A stretch of DNA of 17,742 nucleotides. Origin: Bacteroidales bacterium UBA3868 (GTDB lineage: Bacteria > Bacteroidota > Bacteroidia > Bacteroidales > WCHB1-69). This document shows, one piece after another, positions 7,474 to 14,141 of this stretch (position 1 is its first letter; each line of letters opens with the position of its first letter). The position numbers and the translations under genes are program-made. The stretch spans positions 1-17,742 of the forward strand of contig DGGS01000002.1 of assembly GCA_002392325.1 (NCBI GenBank), given 5' to 3'. The notes beneath the pieces are model-generated. The model ran no database searches. It had not been told where the DNA came from and saw only the letters and a program-made list of their open reading frames with translations.

Positions 7474-9120
7474 ATGGATACAAAACAGCATATAGAGAAG
7501 ACCGAGGCGTTGATTGACGCCCTTCGCGCCACCTGCTCCGCCTACGGATTGTCGGGCGACAGCAGCGAATACAAAATCATCGTACAGGTGTTCCTGTACA
7601 AATATTTGAACGACAAGTTCGGCTACGAAGTGAAAAGAGCCGACACGGATTACCGCGACAGATTGCGCAATGCCGAGCATTGGGAAGAGGCCTATAAGGC
7701 CATGACAGAAGCAGAACGCGAAGACCTGCAGGACTTTGTGCCTGAAGCTCCGCGAATGAAGCCCGAGTTTCTGATAGCTTCCCTCTATAACCGTATGGCG
7801 GAAGACGGCTTCGCAGGCACCTTCGACGACACGATGGTGTCGCTGGGACAGGCCAATGCCGACCGTTACAGCATCAAGACCTCCGGCAGAAGCAACGTAG
7901 CCCTGTTTGAAGCCATCACCACCAATGTGACGGATGTAGATCGACGCGATGATTTTGCCAAAGCGTTGGTCAATAAGCTTATCACCTTCAACTTCGAGGA
8001 AGTGTTCGACCAGAAATACGATTTCTTCGCCACGGTGTTCGAATATTTGATTGCCGACTATAACAAGAACGGTGGTGGCAAATATGCGGAGTATTTTACC
8101 CCGCACGCCGTGGCCACTGTGATGGCCCGTCTGTTGGTGGATGAAAAGGAAGAGCTGAAAAGCATAACCTGCTGCGACCCGTCCGCCGGTACCGGCACGC
8201 TGTTGATGGCATTGGCCCACCAGATTGGCGAAGACAGATGCACCATCTATAGCCAGGATCAAAGCCAGAAGAGCACCACAATGCTGCGGTTGAACCTGAT
8301 TTTGAACAATCTGGTGCATTCGCTGCCCAATGTGGTACAGGGCGATTCGCTCATCAGCTGGGGACACGCCGGCAAAAACGGTGAGATGATGGAACAGTTC
8401 GACTATGTGGTGAGTAATCCGCCATTCAATGTGGATTTCAGCGAGAGTGTGACGCACAAAGCCTTCCAAAACACTGACCGCTTCTTTGCAGGAGTTCCAA
8501 ACATTCCTAACAAAAAGAAGGACAGTATGGCCATCTATCAGTGCTTCCTCCAGCACATCCTCTACATCCTGAAATCGACGGGCAAGGCGGCGGTAGTAGT
8601 GCCGACCGGATTCCTGACCGCTGCCAGCGGTATTCCATTGAAAATCAAGCAACGCATCATTGACGAAGGATGGTTGCGAGGTGTCGTCTCTATGCCCTCC
8701 AATATCTTTGCCAACACCGGCACCAATGTCAGCGTTATCTTCATCGACAAAGCAAACAAGGATGGTAATGTGATCCTGATTGACGCTTCCAAATTAGGTG
8801 AGAAAGTCAAGATAGACAACAACCAGAAAACCGTTCTGCGCGACTTCGAAATAGAACAAATCATCGATACATTCAAGCAACAGAAAGAGGTGGACGATTT
8901 CTCGAAAGTGGTCACTTTTAAAGAAATAAAGGATAAAAAATATTCCCTCTCAGCAGGTCAGTACTTCGATATCAAGATAGAATATGTTGATATTTCCGAA
9001 GAAGAGTTCAACAGTCGTATGGCAGAATACAAACAGAAGCTGAATGAAATGTTTGCAGAAAGCCACGAATTGGAGAAAGAGATAATGGAGCAGTTGGGAA
9101 AGTTGAGGTTTGAGAAATAA
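7474..9120 (+). CDS. hsdM: Type I DNA methyltransferase (HsdM) subunit
   Basis: The 548-residue N6-adenine methyltransferase that protects host sites and joins HsdS and HsdR in the restriction complex. The N-terminal HsdM domain covers about residues 1-165. Then come the conserved YFTP (207-210), the AdoMet-binding motif DPSAGTGTL (235-243) and the catalytic NPPF (315-318, in VVSNPPFNV). The C-terminal tail (about 495-548) is a predicted coiled coil suited to packing against HsdS. All key residues are present. The position is unusual: type I loci are normally compact M-S-R or R-M-S sets, whereas here hsdM is about 1.65 kb from hsdS, with a DUF2971 gene and a toxin-antitoxin pair between. The ATG at 7474 is followed by the usual helical start. 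A stop at 9120 is followed after 8 bases by a small membrane protein gene. Confidence 0.95.
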   Translation: MDTKQHIEKTEALIDALRATCSAYGLSGDSSEYKIIVQVFLYKYLNDKFGYEVKRADTDYRDRLRNAEHWEEAYKAMTEAEREDLQDFVPEAPRMKPEFLIASLYNRMAEDGFAGTFDDTMVSLGQANADRYSIKTSGRSNVALFEAITTNVTDVDRRDDFAKALVNKLITFNFEEVFDQKYDFFATVFEYLIADYNKNGGGKYAEYFTPHAVATVMARLLVDEKEELKSITCCDPSAGTGTLLMALAHQIGEDRCTIYSQDQSQKSTTMLRLNLILNNLVHSLPNVVQGDSLISWGHAGKNGEMMEQFDYVVSNPPFNVDFSESVTHKAFQNTDRFFAGVPNIPNKKKDSMAIYQCFLQHILYILKSTGKAAVVVPTGFLTAASGIPLKIKQRIIDEGWLRGVVSMPSNIFANTGTNVSVIFIDKANKDGNVILIDASKLGEKVKIDNNQKTVLRDFEIEQIIDTFKQQKEVDDFSKVVTFKEIKDKKYSLSAGQYFDIKIEYVDISEEEFNSRMAEYKQKLNEMFAESHELEKEIMEQLGKLRFEK

Positions 9121-9128
9121 TAGGAAAA

Positions 9129-9551
9129 ATGGGCACTATTTTATCCTGGGCAACGATTTTGAGCCCCATTGTGGGAATGATTGCGATTATTGTCGCATTA
9201 GTCATCGCTCGTCGTTCTTCTAAAGAGACCAAGCAACAGATAGAGGCGGTTTACAATCTTTTGGATGTTTTTGTGGCGGCACAAACTCCCACCATGATGG
9301 AGGCCAAAAGACAATATGAGCAACAACTTAAAATATTGGATGAACAAATAGTAGAGGCAAAGAATGATTTAGAAACGGTGCATTATCCATTCTTTGGTCG
9401 TGGTGGGCCACTAATAGAAGACATTGATGCTATTGAGGAAACCGGAGAGCGAAAGATAAAACTTGAAGAATTGCAAAAGAAACGGAAAGAGGTCGCCGAC
9501 CAATATAATTTGATTCAATCTTATTTTGACAAAACATCCAAAAAATCATAA
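9129..9551 (+). CDS. Small membrane-anchored coiled-coil protein
   Basis: 140 residues with one N-terminal transmembrane helix (about 7-27, ILSWATILSPIVGMIAIIVA), a basic RRSSK stop-transfer segment, and a cytoplasmic region rich in heptad-like stretches (about 58-82 and 106-132). A glycine-containing turn, FFGRGGPL, separates the two helices, so it may fold as an antiparallel hairpin. The gene starts 8 bases after hsdM and ends with a 6-base overlap of the convergent gene's end, making it the last member of the restriction operon. I do not recognise a named family. It might tether or sense something at the inner membrane, but nothing in the sequence shows an enzymatic activity. Confidence 0.75.
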   Translation: MGTILSWATILSPIVGMIAIIVALVIARRSSKETKQQIEAVYNLLDVFVAAQTPTMMEAKRQYEQQLKILDEQIVEAKNDLETVHYPFFGRGGPLIEDIDAIEETGERKIKLEELQKKRKEVADQYNLIQSYFDKTSKKS

Positions 9552-10184
9552 ATCGTCCAGTACCCCTTTCTTATAATCCTTCATTTTGTCAACATTCCGA
9601 TATTGCAATGTAATTACTGCATATTCACGTCCCAAATTTTTAATGCCTGAAATGTCTAATCTCACAACCATTTTATCTATATCAGAATCACCCCATTGGG
9701 CAAAATACTCACATTGCCCATCTTTAACAGCAGACAATTTTAAATGAGAATTAGCTGTGTATGCCTCTTTTGAAAAACCTTCATTTTCTTCGGTGGGTTT
9801 TCCATATTTTTCGGTTAGAAGATCTTTCAAAAATTCATAGTTGCCGAGTAGATCTTCCCATGTTTCATAACTAAAAACTTCATAATCGGAAGATTTCAAG
9901 CCAATCATCACAGTAATCGAAGCAATATCATTAGAATTCACAACGGGAACCAAGTACACAAAACAATCACTTATACCTGCAAATCGACCCATATATACAG
10001 AACCATAATCTTCTTTTGACAAGAATGTGAACCCTTGACCTGAAAGTTTGGCACCGAACTGGTCAACCGTGCCAGTTATTTCTATACCTTTGAATTTAGG
10101 AACGCTCAATGCGGGATTCTGAGCATTGAGGGATGCGGCGACAGCAAACAATACGAAGACCACTAATATTGCTATTTTCTTCAT
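9546..10184 (-). CDS. Secreted protein of unknown function (paralogue 1)
   Basis: 212 residues with a clear signal peptide, KKIAILVVFVLFAVAASLNA, cleaved before QN, so exported to the periplasm or beyond. The mature part resembles that of the neighbouring gene at 10488-11066. Shared blocks are FKG-x-x-ITGT, FAG-x-x-DC, the stretch ETW..LL..YE.LK..LT.KYG.P, and a terminal DDL. I do not recognise a named domain. The mixed beta/alpha pattern and lack of catalytic-looking residues suggest a small globular envelope protein. The ATG at 10184 is preferred over the upstream TTG at 10190 because it begins the signal peptide directly. A -7 box lies 27 bases upstream. Its stop overlaps the end of the convergent membrane protein gene by 6 bases. 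Confidence 0.8.
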   Translation of the reverse strand: MKKIAILVVFVLFAVAASLNAQNPALSVPKFKGIEITGTVDQFGAKLSGQGFTFLSKEDYGSVYMGRFAGISDCFVYLVPVVNSNDIASITVMIGLKSSDYEVFSYETWEDLLGNYEFLKDLLTEKYGKPTEENEGFSKEAYTANSHLKLSAVKDGQCEYFAQWGDSDIDKMVVRLDISGIKNLGREYAVITLQYRNVDKMKDYKKGVLDDL

Positions 10185-10210
10185 GTTCAATTGATTTTAA
10201 ATTATCGCAA

Positions 10211-10218
10211 CAAAATTA
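10211..10218 (-). promoter_or_regulatory. Putative promoter of secreted paralogue 1
   Basis: On the minus strand this reads TAATTTTG, an exact TAnnTTTG box 26 bases before the ATG at 10184. No clear -33 element is visible; that position falls in a run of A residues on the minus strand. Confidence 0.5.
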
Positions 10219-10249
10219 CAAAATATTTGCCTTCTCGCGTTTTTTTATG

Positions 10250-10468
10250 CAACCCCTCCGGGGTTGTGGGAGACCCGTGGCCGACCGTTTCCTACAGAGC
10301 TGGAACCGCCAACGCGGTTCGGAAGCGTCGCAGAATCATAACCAAAAGATAGAGACAAACAAATGGAGCATGTGGTTTTCACACCCGCACACCTACGGCG
10401 TGCGATATTCTGCCTCCCCACACAATCCCAACGCTACCCGGGCCTGCAGTCCTACGGACTGCGCGGCC
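10250..10468. repeat. Cluster of REP-like short hairpins
   Basis: Four short inverted repeats lie in the 303-base gap between the two secreted paralogues. CAACCCC-TCC-GGGGTTG is at 10250-10266. GAACCGC-CAAC-GCGGTTC is at 10303-10320. GCACACC-TAC-GGCGTGC, with one mismatch, is at 10387-10403. GCAGTCC-TAC-GGACTGC is at 10446-10462, and it is bounded by an outer GGCC pair at 10441-10444 and 10465-10468. The recurrent CC-TAC-GG apex marks them as related. The block is more GC-rich than the genes beside it. I saw no gene in the stretch. It may also act as a transcription barrier between the two genes. Confidence 0.7.
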
Positions 10469-10487
10469 GGAGAAAACGGCGTGCCTT

Positions 10488-11066
10488 CTACAAATCATCA
10501 TACGCCGCCTGACGAGCTTTGTCGGTGTTGGTTTTGTCGAAATAGATCAAACACACACGCCCTGTGTGATATTCCGTGCCTTCCTCGAGTGAAAGGCGTA
10601 TCTCACCCTCCTCTGTTACGTATTTGGTGTACCAGTGATACTCTCCGGTACGCAAAGCGTGTATTTTTCCATTATCAGAAGGTGTATAACCTGAAGTGAA
10701 CCGTTCTGACCATTCAGCCGGAGTACCGTATTTCTTGGTCAACATCGACTTCAAGACTTCGTATTGATTTAGCAATGACGACCAAGTTTCGTGGTCAGAA
10801 AAGAATAGCGTGACCTGGTTGACCACATCCTGGTTCTGAAGCGTGATCACCCCGAAAGAACAATCCTTGTAACCGGCAAAGTCACCGGAAAACACAGCCA
10901 AACCATCTTGGGTCAGTTCGTGGTGAAACCCCTTCTGAATCATTGCGTTGGTAAACTCCTTCAAGGTGCCGGTGATGGGCACGCCCTTGAAGGTCAAATG
11001 CTGCGCCTTCAACATGCCGCCTCCAAAAAGCGACAGCGTAATGATTAACATCAAAAACCTTTTCAT
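10488..11066 (-). CDS. Secreted protein of unknown function (paralogue 2)
   Basis: 192 residues beginning with a signal peptide, MKRFLMLIITLSLFGGG, with likely cleavage after LKA before QH. The mature region aligns by eye with the gene at 9546-10184 through FKGVPITGT, GDFAGYKDC, ETWSSLLNQYEVLKSML, TKKYGTPAE and the C-terminal DDL, so the two arose by duplication. An in-frame extension to 11162 exists, but its 32 extra residues read as non-coding and would bury the signal peptide; the ATG at 11066 is therefore chosen. No catalytic motif or named family is recognised. The pair is separated by a hairpin-rich spacer rather than directly coupled. Confidence 0.8.
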   Translation of the reverse strand: MKRFLMLIITLSLFGGGMLKAQHLTFKGVPITGTLKEFTNAMIQKGFHHELTQDGLAVFSGDFAGYKDCSFGVITLQNQDVVNQVTLFFSDHETWSSLLNQYEVLKSMLTKKYGTPAEWSERFTSGYTPSDNGKIHALRTGEYHWYTKYVTEEGEIRLSLEEGTEYHTGRVCLIYFDKTNTDKARQAAYDDL

Positions 11067-11094
11067 GACATTTTGAATTTTTGTTTCTAACTCT

Positions 11095-11181
11095 TTACAT
11101 CTTCGGCTCTTTGCCACAGAAAACACCCAGAAGGGTTTCAAGCATCCAGACGATACCGCCAAGTAAAACCAAAAGTTCCAT
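11095..11181 (-). CDS. Possible 28-residue hydrophobic peptide
   Basis: A short frame just upstream of secreted paralogue 2 starts with MELLVLLGGIVWMLETLLGV and ends in the polar tail CGKEPKM. Such a strongly hydrophobic helix with a polar end could be a small membrane peptide. The start follows an AT-rich leader typical of this genome. Support is limited to frame, composition and position: I saw no promoter box and no ribosome site, and a frame of this length can occur by chance. It lies 28 bases before the ATG of the secreted gene, so it could be a leader peptide. Confidence 0.35.
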   Translation of the reverse strand: MELLVLLGGIVWMLETLLGVFCGKEPKM

Positions 11182-11242
11182 AATTCAATTTTTTAAGTTA
11201 AACATCCGATAATTTCACTCTGCAAATAAAACCCCGTCCAGC

Positions 11243-11292
11243 GACACATCGTGTCACCCTGAAAAAAATATCCCACTGACAGAATATGTCAG
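11243..11292. promoter_or_regulatory. Candidate operator: two inverted repeats before the WYL gene
   Basis: Two dyads lie in front of the -7 box. GACAC-ATC-GTGTC is at 11243-11255 and CTGACA-GAATA-TGTCAG at 11276-11292. The half-site TGTCA or its complement TGACA appears at 11252-11256, 11277-11281 and 11287-11291. The second dyad ends 10 bases before the -7 box, where RNA polymerase would bind, so a repressor there would block initiation. Autoregulation by the WYL protein is inference. Confidence 0.45.
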
Positions 11293-11302
11293 CAAACCCT
11301 TG

Positions 11303-11310
11303 TATCTTTG
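11303..11310 (+). promoter_or_regulatory. Putative promoter of the WYL regulator
   Basis: TATCTTTG is an exact TAnnTTTG box 25 bases before the ATG at 11336. The -33 position falls inside the dyad at 11276-11292, which has no TTTG; this could mean an activator-dependent or repressible promoter. Confidence 0.6.
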
Positions 11311-11335
11311 TGCGTTCATTATAAAAAATACTGCC

Positions 11336-12238
11336 ATGGACCAACCGAGAATCGTGCGGGAACTGCAACTCCTGATGCTGCTCGCCAACAACCGATACAT
11401 GAACAAGGCGGACGTGTGCCGCCATTTCGACTTCAGCGAGCGCACTTTCTTCCGCTACATCGACACCTTCCGCGAGGCGGGTTTCGCCGTGAAACGAAAC
11501 GAGTACAACGTCTATCGCATCGAAACCTCCACCAACAAGATGTCGCGGCACCTCAGCGAACTGCTCCACTTTACTGAAGAGGAGGAGATGATCCTGCGCT
11601 GCGCCATCGACTCCATCGACCCCGGCACCAAGTCAAAAGAATCGCTGAAGAAAAAACTGTACGCCCTGTACGACTACAAGGTCATCAGCGACCTCGGATT
11701 AGGCAAGCGCCTCCGGCAGACCATCCACGACCTCACTTCCGCCATCGAGAATCACCGGCAAGCGGTTCTCGTCGGCTACCGGTCAGGGCACAGCAACACC
11801 ACCTCGGACCGGTTGGTGGAACCCTACGCGTTCACTCCCGACCACGACCAAGTATGGTGCTATGAACTGGACTCGCAGATGGTGAAAACCTTCAAGGTCT
11901 CCAGAATCCGGAAAGTGAGCATTCTGGACACCGAATGGCAGTATGAAGAGCACCATGAGACCGGCTATGTGGATGTCTTCCGGATGCACAGCACGCAGCG
12001 GTTTCCGGTCCGCCTCCGCCTCTCCGTGCGCGCCGCCAGTCTGCTGCAGGAAGAATACCCGCTCTCCACCCCGTTTTTGAAAGAAGTGGACGGCGGCTAT
12101 TTCCTGCTGGAAACCGAAGTCTGCCGCTTTGAAGGCGTAACACGCTTCATTCTTGGTCTTTACGACGACATCGAAATTCTCGGGGGCGATGACCTCCGCA
12201 CCCATGTGCAATACAAGATCAAAATGCTGAACCGATAA
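11336..12238 (+). CDS. WYL-domain transcriptional regulator
   Basis: 300 residues. An N-terminal winged helix-turn-helix (about 8-60) contains MNKADVCRHFDFSERTFFRYIDTF, typical of HTH_11/DeoR-like regulators. A WYL domain follows at about 140-205: AVLVGYRSGHSN, then LVEPYAF and VWCYELDSQMVKTFKVSRIRKV. The WYL tripeptide itself is replaced by WCYEL, a tolerated variation. A WCX-like C-terminal region ends the protein. WYL proteins sense ligands, some of them nucleic acid or nucleotide, and several control phage-defence loci, for example BrxR and CapW (established knowledge). The start at 11336 fits the promoter at 11303; an upstream in-frame ATG at 11300 lies within the promoter box. Its target is unknown. 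The nearest candidates are its own promoter and the downstream lipoprotein. Confidence 0.85.
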   Translation: MDQPRIVRELQLLMLLANNRYMNKADVCRHFDFSERTFFRYIDTFREAGFAVKRNEYNVYRIETSTNKMSRHLSELLHFTEEEEMILRCAIDSIDPGTKSKESLKKKLYALYDYKVISDLGLGKRLRQTIHDLTSAIENHRQAVLVGYRSGHSNTTSDRLVEPYAFTPDHDQVWCYELDSQMVKTFKVSRIRKVSILDTEWQYEEHHETGYVDVFRMHSTQRFPVRLRLSVRAASLLQEEYPLSTPFLKEVDGGYFLLETEVCRFEGVTRFILGLYDDIEILGGDDLRTHVQYKIKMLNR

Positions 12239-12257
12239 CCATTATTTCCATTTTACC

Positions 12258-12265
12258 TATTTTTG
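12258..12265 (+). promoter_or_regulatory. Putative promoter of the coiled-coil lipoprotein
   Basis: TATTTTTG, an exact -7 box, lies 20 bases after the WYL stop and 36 bases before the lipoprotein ATG. No -33 motif is evident. Confidence 0.5.
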
Positions 12266-12301
12266 CACATTCAATTTTGGCAACTAAAAATAATTTTTAC
12301 A

Positions 12302-12811
12302 ATGAAAAAAGTAATTTTGTTTGTTTCAGCAGCCCTTGCTTTTACGCTTAACTCCTGCACTTTTCTCGATACGCCCAGCCAACGCGACTTGCAGGAGCAG
12401 ATCACCCAACTGCAGCAGGAAGTGGCTGTTTTGCAGGCGATGAACGGCATAGTCCCGTCGTATGAAATAAAGAACGACTCCATCGCCTCGCCCATGCCGG
12501 AAAATTCTGACAAAGCGAATGATGACGGTAAAAAGAGTGTGAAAACAGCGACAGAAGTAAAAGAGCAAGTGGCTATAGACGCCATTAAGTATTGCCTTAA
12601 AATGTATGTGCCTGATCTGAAATACACCAACATCCGTTCAGTGCCACAATCGGACGGGACCGTGGATGTGATTATAGACTATAAATGGGTTGGGTCAGAG
12701 GAGCACACCTATTATAATGTTACCGTGTATTCAAACAATGAGTTTAAAGTGAATCATTATCGTGGAATTGAAGGAGATTTTCCATATGGTTCAAAGATGA
12801 TGATACCGTAG
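12302..12811 (+). CDS. Putative lipoprotein with N-terminal coiled coil
   Basis: 169 residues. A lipoprotein signal peptide (KKVILFVSAALAFTLNSC) gives a lipidated Cys18. Next is a short coiled coil (QRDLQEQITQLQQEVAVLQ), then a polar linker (about 60-85), and a small C-terminal domain with alternating strands (VDVIIDYKWVGSEEHTYYNVTVYSNNEFKVNHY). The coiled coil probably drives oligomerisation at the membrane surface. No named family is recognised. The ATG at 12302 is chosen over the upstream 12263, which overlaps the promoter box. It has its own promoter and so need not be part of the WYL transcript. Confidence 0.75.
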   Translation: MKKVILFVSAALAFTLNSCTFLDTPSQRDLQEQITQLQQEVAVLQAMNGIVPSYEIKNDSIASPMPENSDKANDDGKKSVKTATEVKEQVAIDAIKYCLKMYVPDLKYTNIRSVPQSDGTVDVIIDYKWVGSEEHTYYNVTVYSNNEFKVNHYRGIEGDFPYGSKMMIP

Positions 12812-12891
12812 GAATTCTATGGGCACATATTCTCTGTATTTTATATGCTGAAATGCATAACTATTATTGACTATCCTTTGGCAATCTGAAA

Positions 12892-13644
12892 ATGGGCAAT
12901 CATATTGTTTTCATAATTCTTCTTGGTATTTTCTTCCTAATACTCTTTTTCAGGAAGTCAATAGTTGCAACGGTTAGAGGTAAAGAAGGTGAACTGAATG
13001 TGAATTTGAGACTTCAGTTACTGCCTTCAGAAGAGTACAAGGTTATCAATAACCTTCTCATCAGCATTCAAGGGCACACTTCACAAATCGACCATGTGGT
13101 GATGTCAGAATATGGCATTTTCGTCATTGAAACCAAGAACTACAAGGGTTGGATATACGGTAGTGCTAACAGTGAATATTGGACTCAGAACATCTACGGC
13201 AACAAATACCAATTGTATAATCCCATCAAACAGAACCAAGGCCATATCAGAGCACTCAGTCGCATTCTACCTAACTTGCGACCCAACCTATTTGTTTCCA
13301 TTGTCGCTTTTTCCAGACAAGCCACATTAAAAAACGAGTACTTGGATAATGTTATATATTGGAGCCAAATCAATAGGGTGATACGCTCCTATTCGCAAAA
13401 ACTGATGTCTGTTGAACAGGTACAAAACGCATATAACACTTTATTAGAAGCCAATATCAAATCAAGAGAGACCCGAAAACAACATGTCCAAAATGTCCAA
13501 GGAGAAATATACAGAAATTATAAATCCGTTAACAATGGGTACTGTCCCCACTGTGGCGGAAAACTTGTGTTACGAAGCGGACAATATGGCCAATTCTACG
13601 GATGCAGTAATTATCCACGATGCCGTTATACTCATACCACATAG
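12892..13644 (+). CDS. NERD-domain protein with C-terminal zinc ribbon
   Basis: 250 residues. An N-terminal membrane helix (about 4-20, [17 protein letters not shown]) is followed by a NERD (nuclease-related) domain. GKEGE is at 30-34, and Asp67 (QIDHVV), Glu80 and Lys82 ([14 protein letters not shown]) form a PD-(D/E)xK-like site. The C-terminus is a topoisomerase-type zinc ribbon with Cys218, Cys221, Cys238 and Cys244 ([14 protein letters not shown], then [10 protein letters not shown]). The zinc ribbon suggests nucleic-acid binding. NERD proteins are thought to act in DNA processing or defence, but activity is rarely shown. The ATG at 12892 starts the membrane helix. An imperfect box, TATCCTTTG with one extra spacer base, precedes it. 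It stands alone, with non-coding DNA on both sides. Confidence 0.88.
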   Translation: MGNHIVFIILLGIFFLILFFRKSIVATVRGKEGELNVNLRLQLLPSEEYKVINNLLISIQGHTSQIDHVVMSEYGIFVIETKNYKGWIYGSANSEYWTQNIYGNKYQLYNPIKQNQGHIRALSRILPNLRPNLFVSIVAFSRQATLKNEYLDNVIYWSQINRVIRSYSQKLMSVEQVQNAYNTLLEANIKSRETRKQHVQNVQGEIYRNYKSVNNGYCPHCGGKLVLRSGQYGQFYGCSNYPRCRYTHTT

Positions 13645-13647
13645 AAA

Positions 13648-13695
13648 AGGTCATCTTGGCCCAGACCAAAAATTCCATGGTAACCAAGAAGACCT
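13648..13695 (+). terminator. Inverted repeat after the NERD gene, possible terminator
   Basis: AGGTCATCTTGG at 13648-13659 pairs with CCAAGAAGACCT at 13684-13695 with one mismatch, leaving a 24-base loop. It starts 3 bases after the NERD stop codon. A short T run (GGTTTTTAA) follows about ten bases later, so this is not a classical terminator. The stretch from there to 13840 holds no gene I can support. Confidence 0.35.
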
Positions 13696-13840
13696 CGATC
13701 TATGACGGTTTTTAACATTCTCAAAAATATTACCTGCAATTTCACCAATTCGGGTCTAATAAATGAGTCGTGTGCGCAGAAAGAAAAGTGTATGGTGTTG
13801 GGATGATATTCGCAATCTTCCACACATTTTTATAAATATT

Positions 13841-14098
13841 GGCAATGATATAGAAGTTGACCCAACATAATGGTCTTTTGATTTGGATTCCGCCGTTCAC
13901 TATGTTCACGGCGGAATGGTGCACGCACTGAAGTGTTCTTGGGAAAGATGGGCGGCATTAGAGGGCATTCCAAACACAGCACCAACTTTCTGCCGCCCAT
14001 CTTTCCCTCCTTTACCTAGGTGGCCGCGCACCATTCCGCGAGACGCGCAAGCGTGAGCGGAATCTATTATTAACCAGGTCAACTCCTATATCATTTCC
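13841..14098. mobile_element. MITE-like 258-bp nested inverted-repeat element
   Basis: Terminal arms of 22 bases, 13841-13862 and 14077-14098, are inverted and match at 20 positions (shared core AATGATATAG, ending GTTGACC). Inside are GATTCCGC at 13886 and GCGGAATC at 14057; a hairpin ATTCCGCCGT/ACGGCGGAAT at 13887-13917; 12-base arms GCGGAATGGTGC/GCACCATTCCGC at 13911-13922 and 14028-14039; and a central 17-base perfect stem starting GGGAAAGATGGGCGGC at 13941-13957 with its complement at 13991-14007. A further hairpin lies at 14033-14063. There is no coding potential. Terminal inverted repeats without a gene fit a non-autonomous transposon. A clear target-site duplication was not found; TTTTTAT occurs outside both ends, but the flanks are AT-rich. 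Confidence 0.6.
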
Positions 14099-14141
14099 TT
14101 TTTTTATTATTTTCGCACCCTGAATTTTCGCCCATATTATT

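Noticed and set aside
7438..8652. A 404-codon minus-strand open frame
   Set aside because: It lies entirely antisense to hsdM, whose conserved motifs are intact, and its translation shows no recognisable domain.
10133..10699. A 188-codon plus-strand frame across the hairpin cluster
   Set aside because: It overlaps both secreted genes antisense and reads through repeat DNA; composition is not protein-like.
13632..13823. A 63-codon minus-strand frame after the NERD gene
   Set aside because: It overlaps the end of the NERD gene, has no signal, motif or promoter, and is of chance length.
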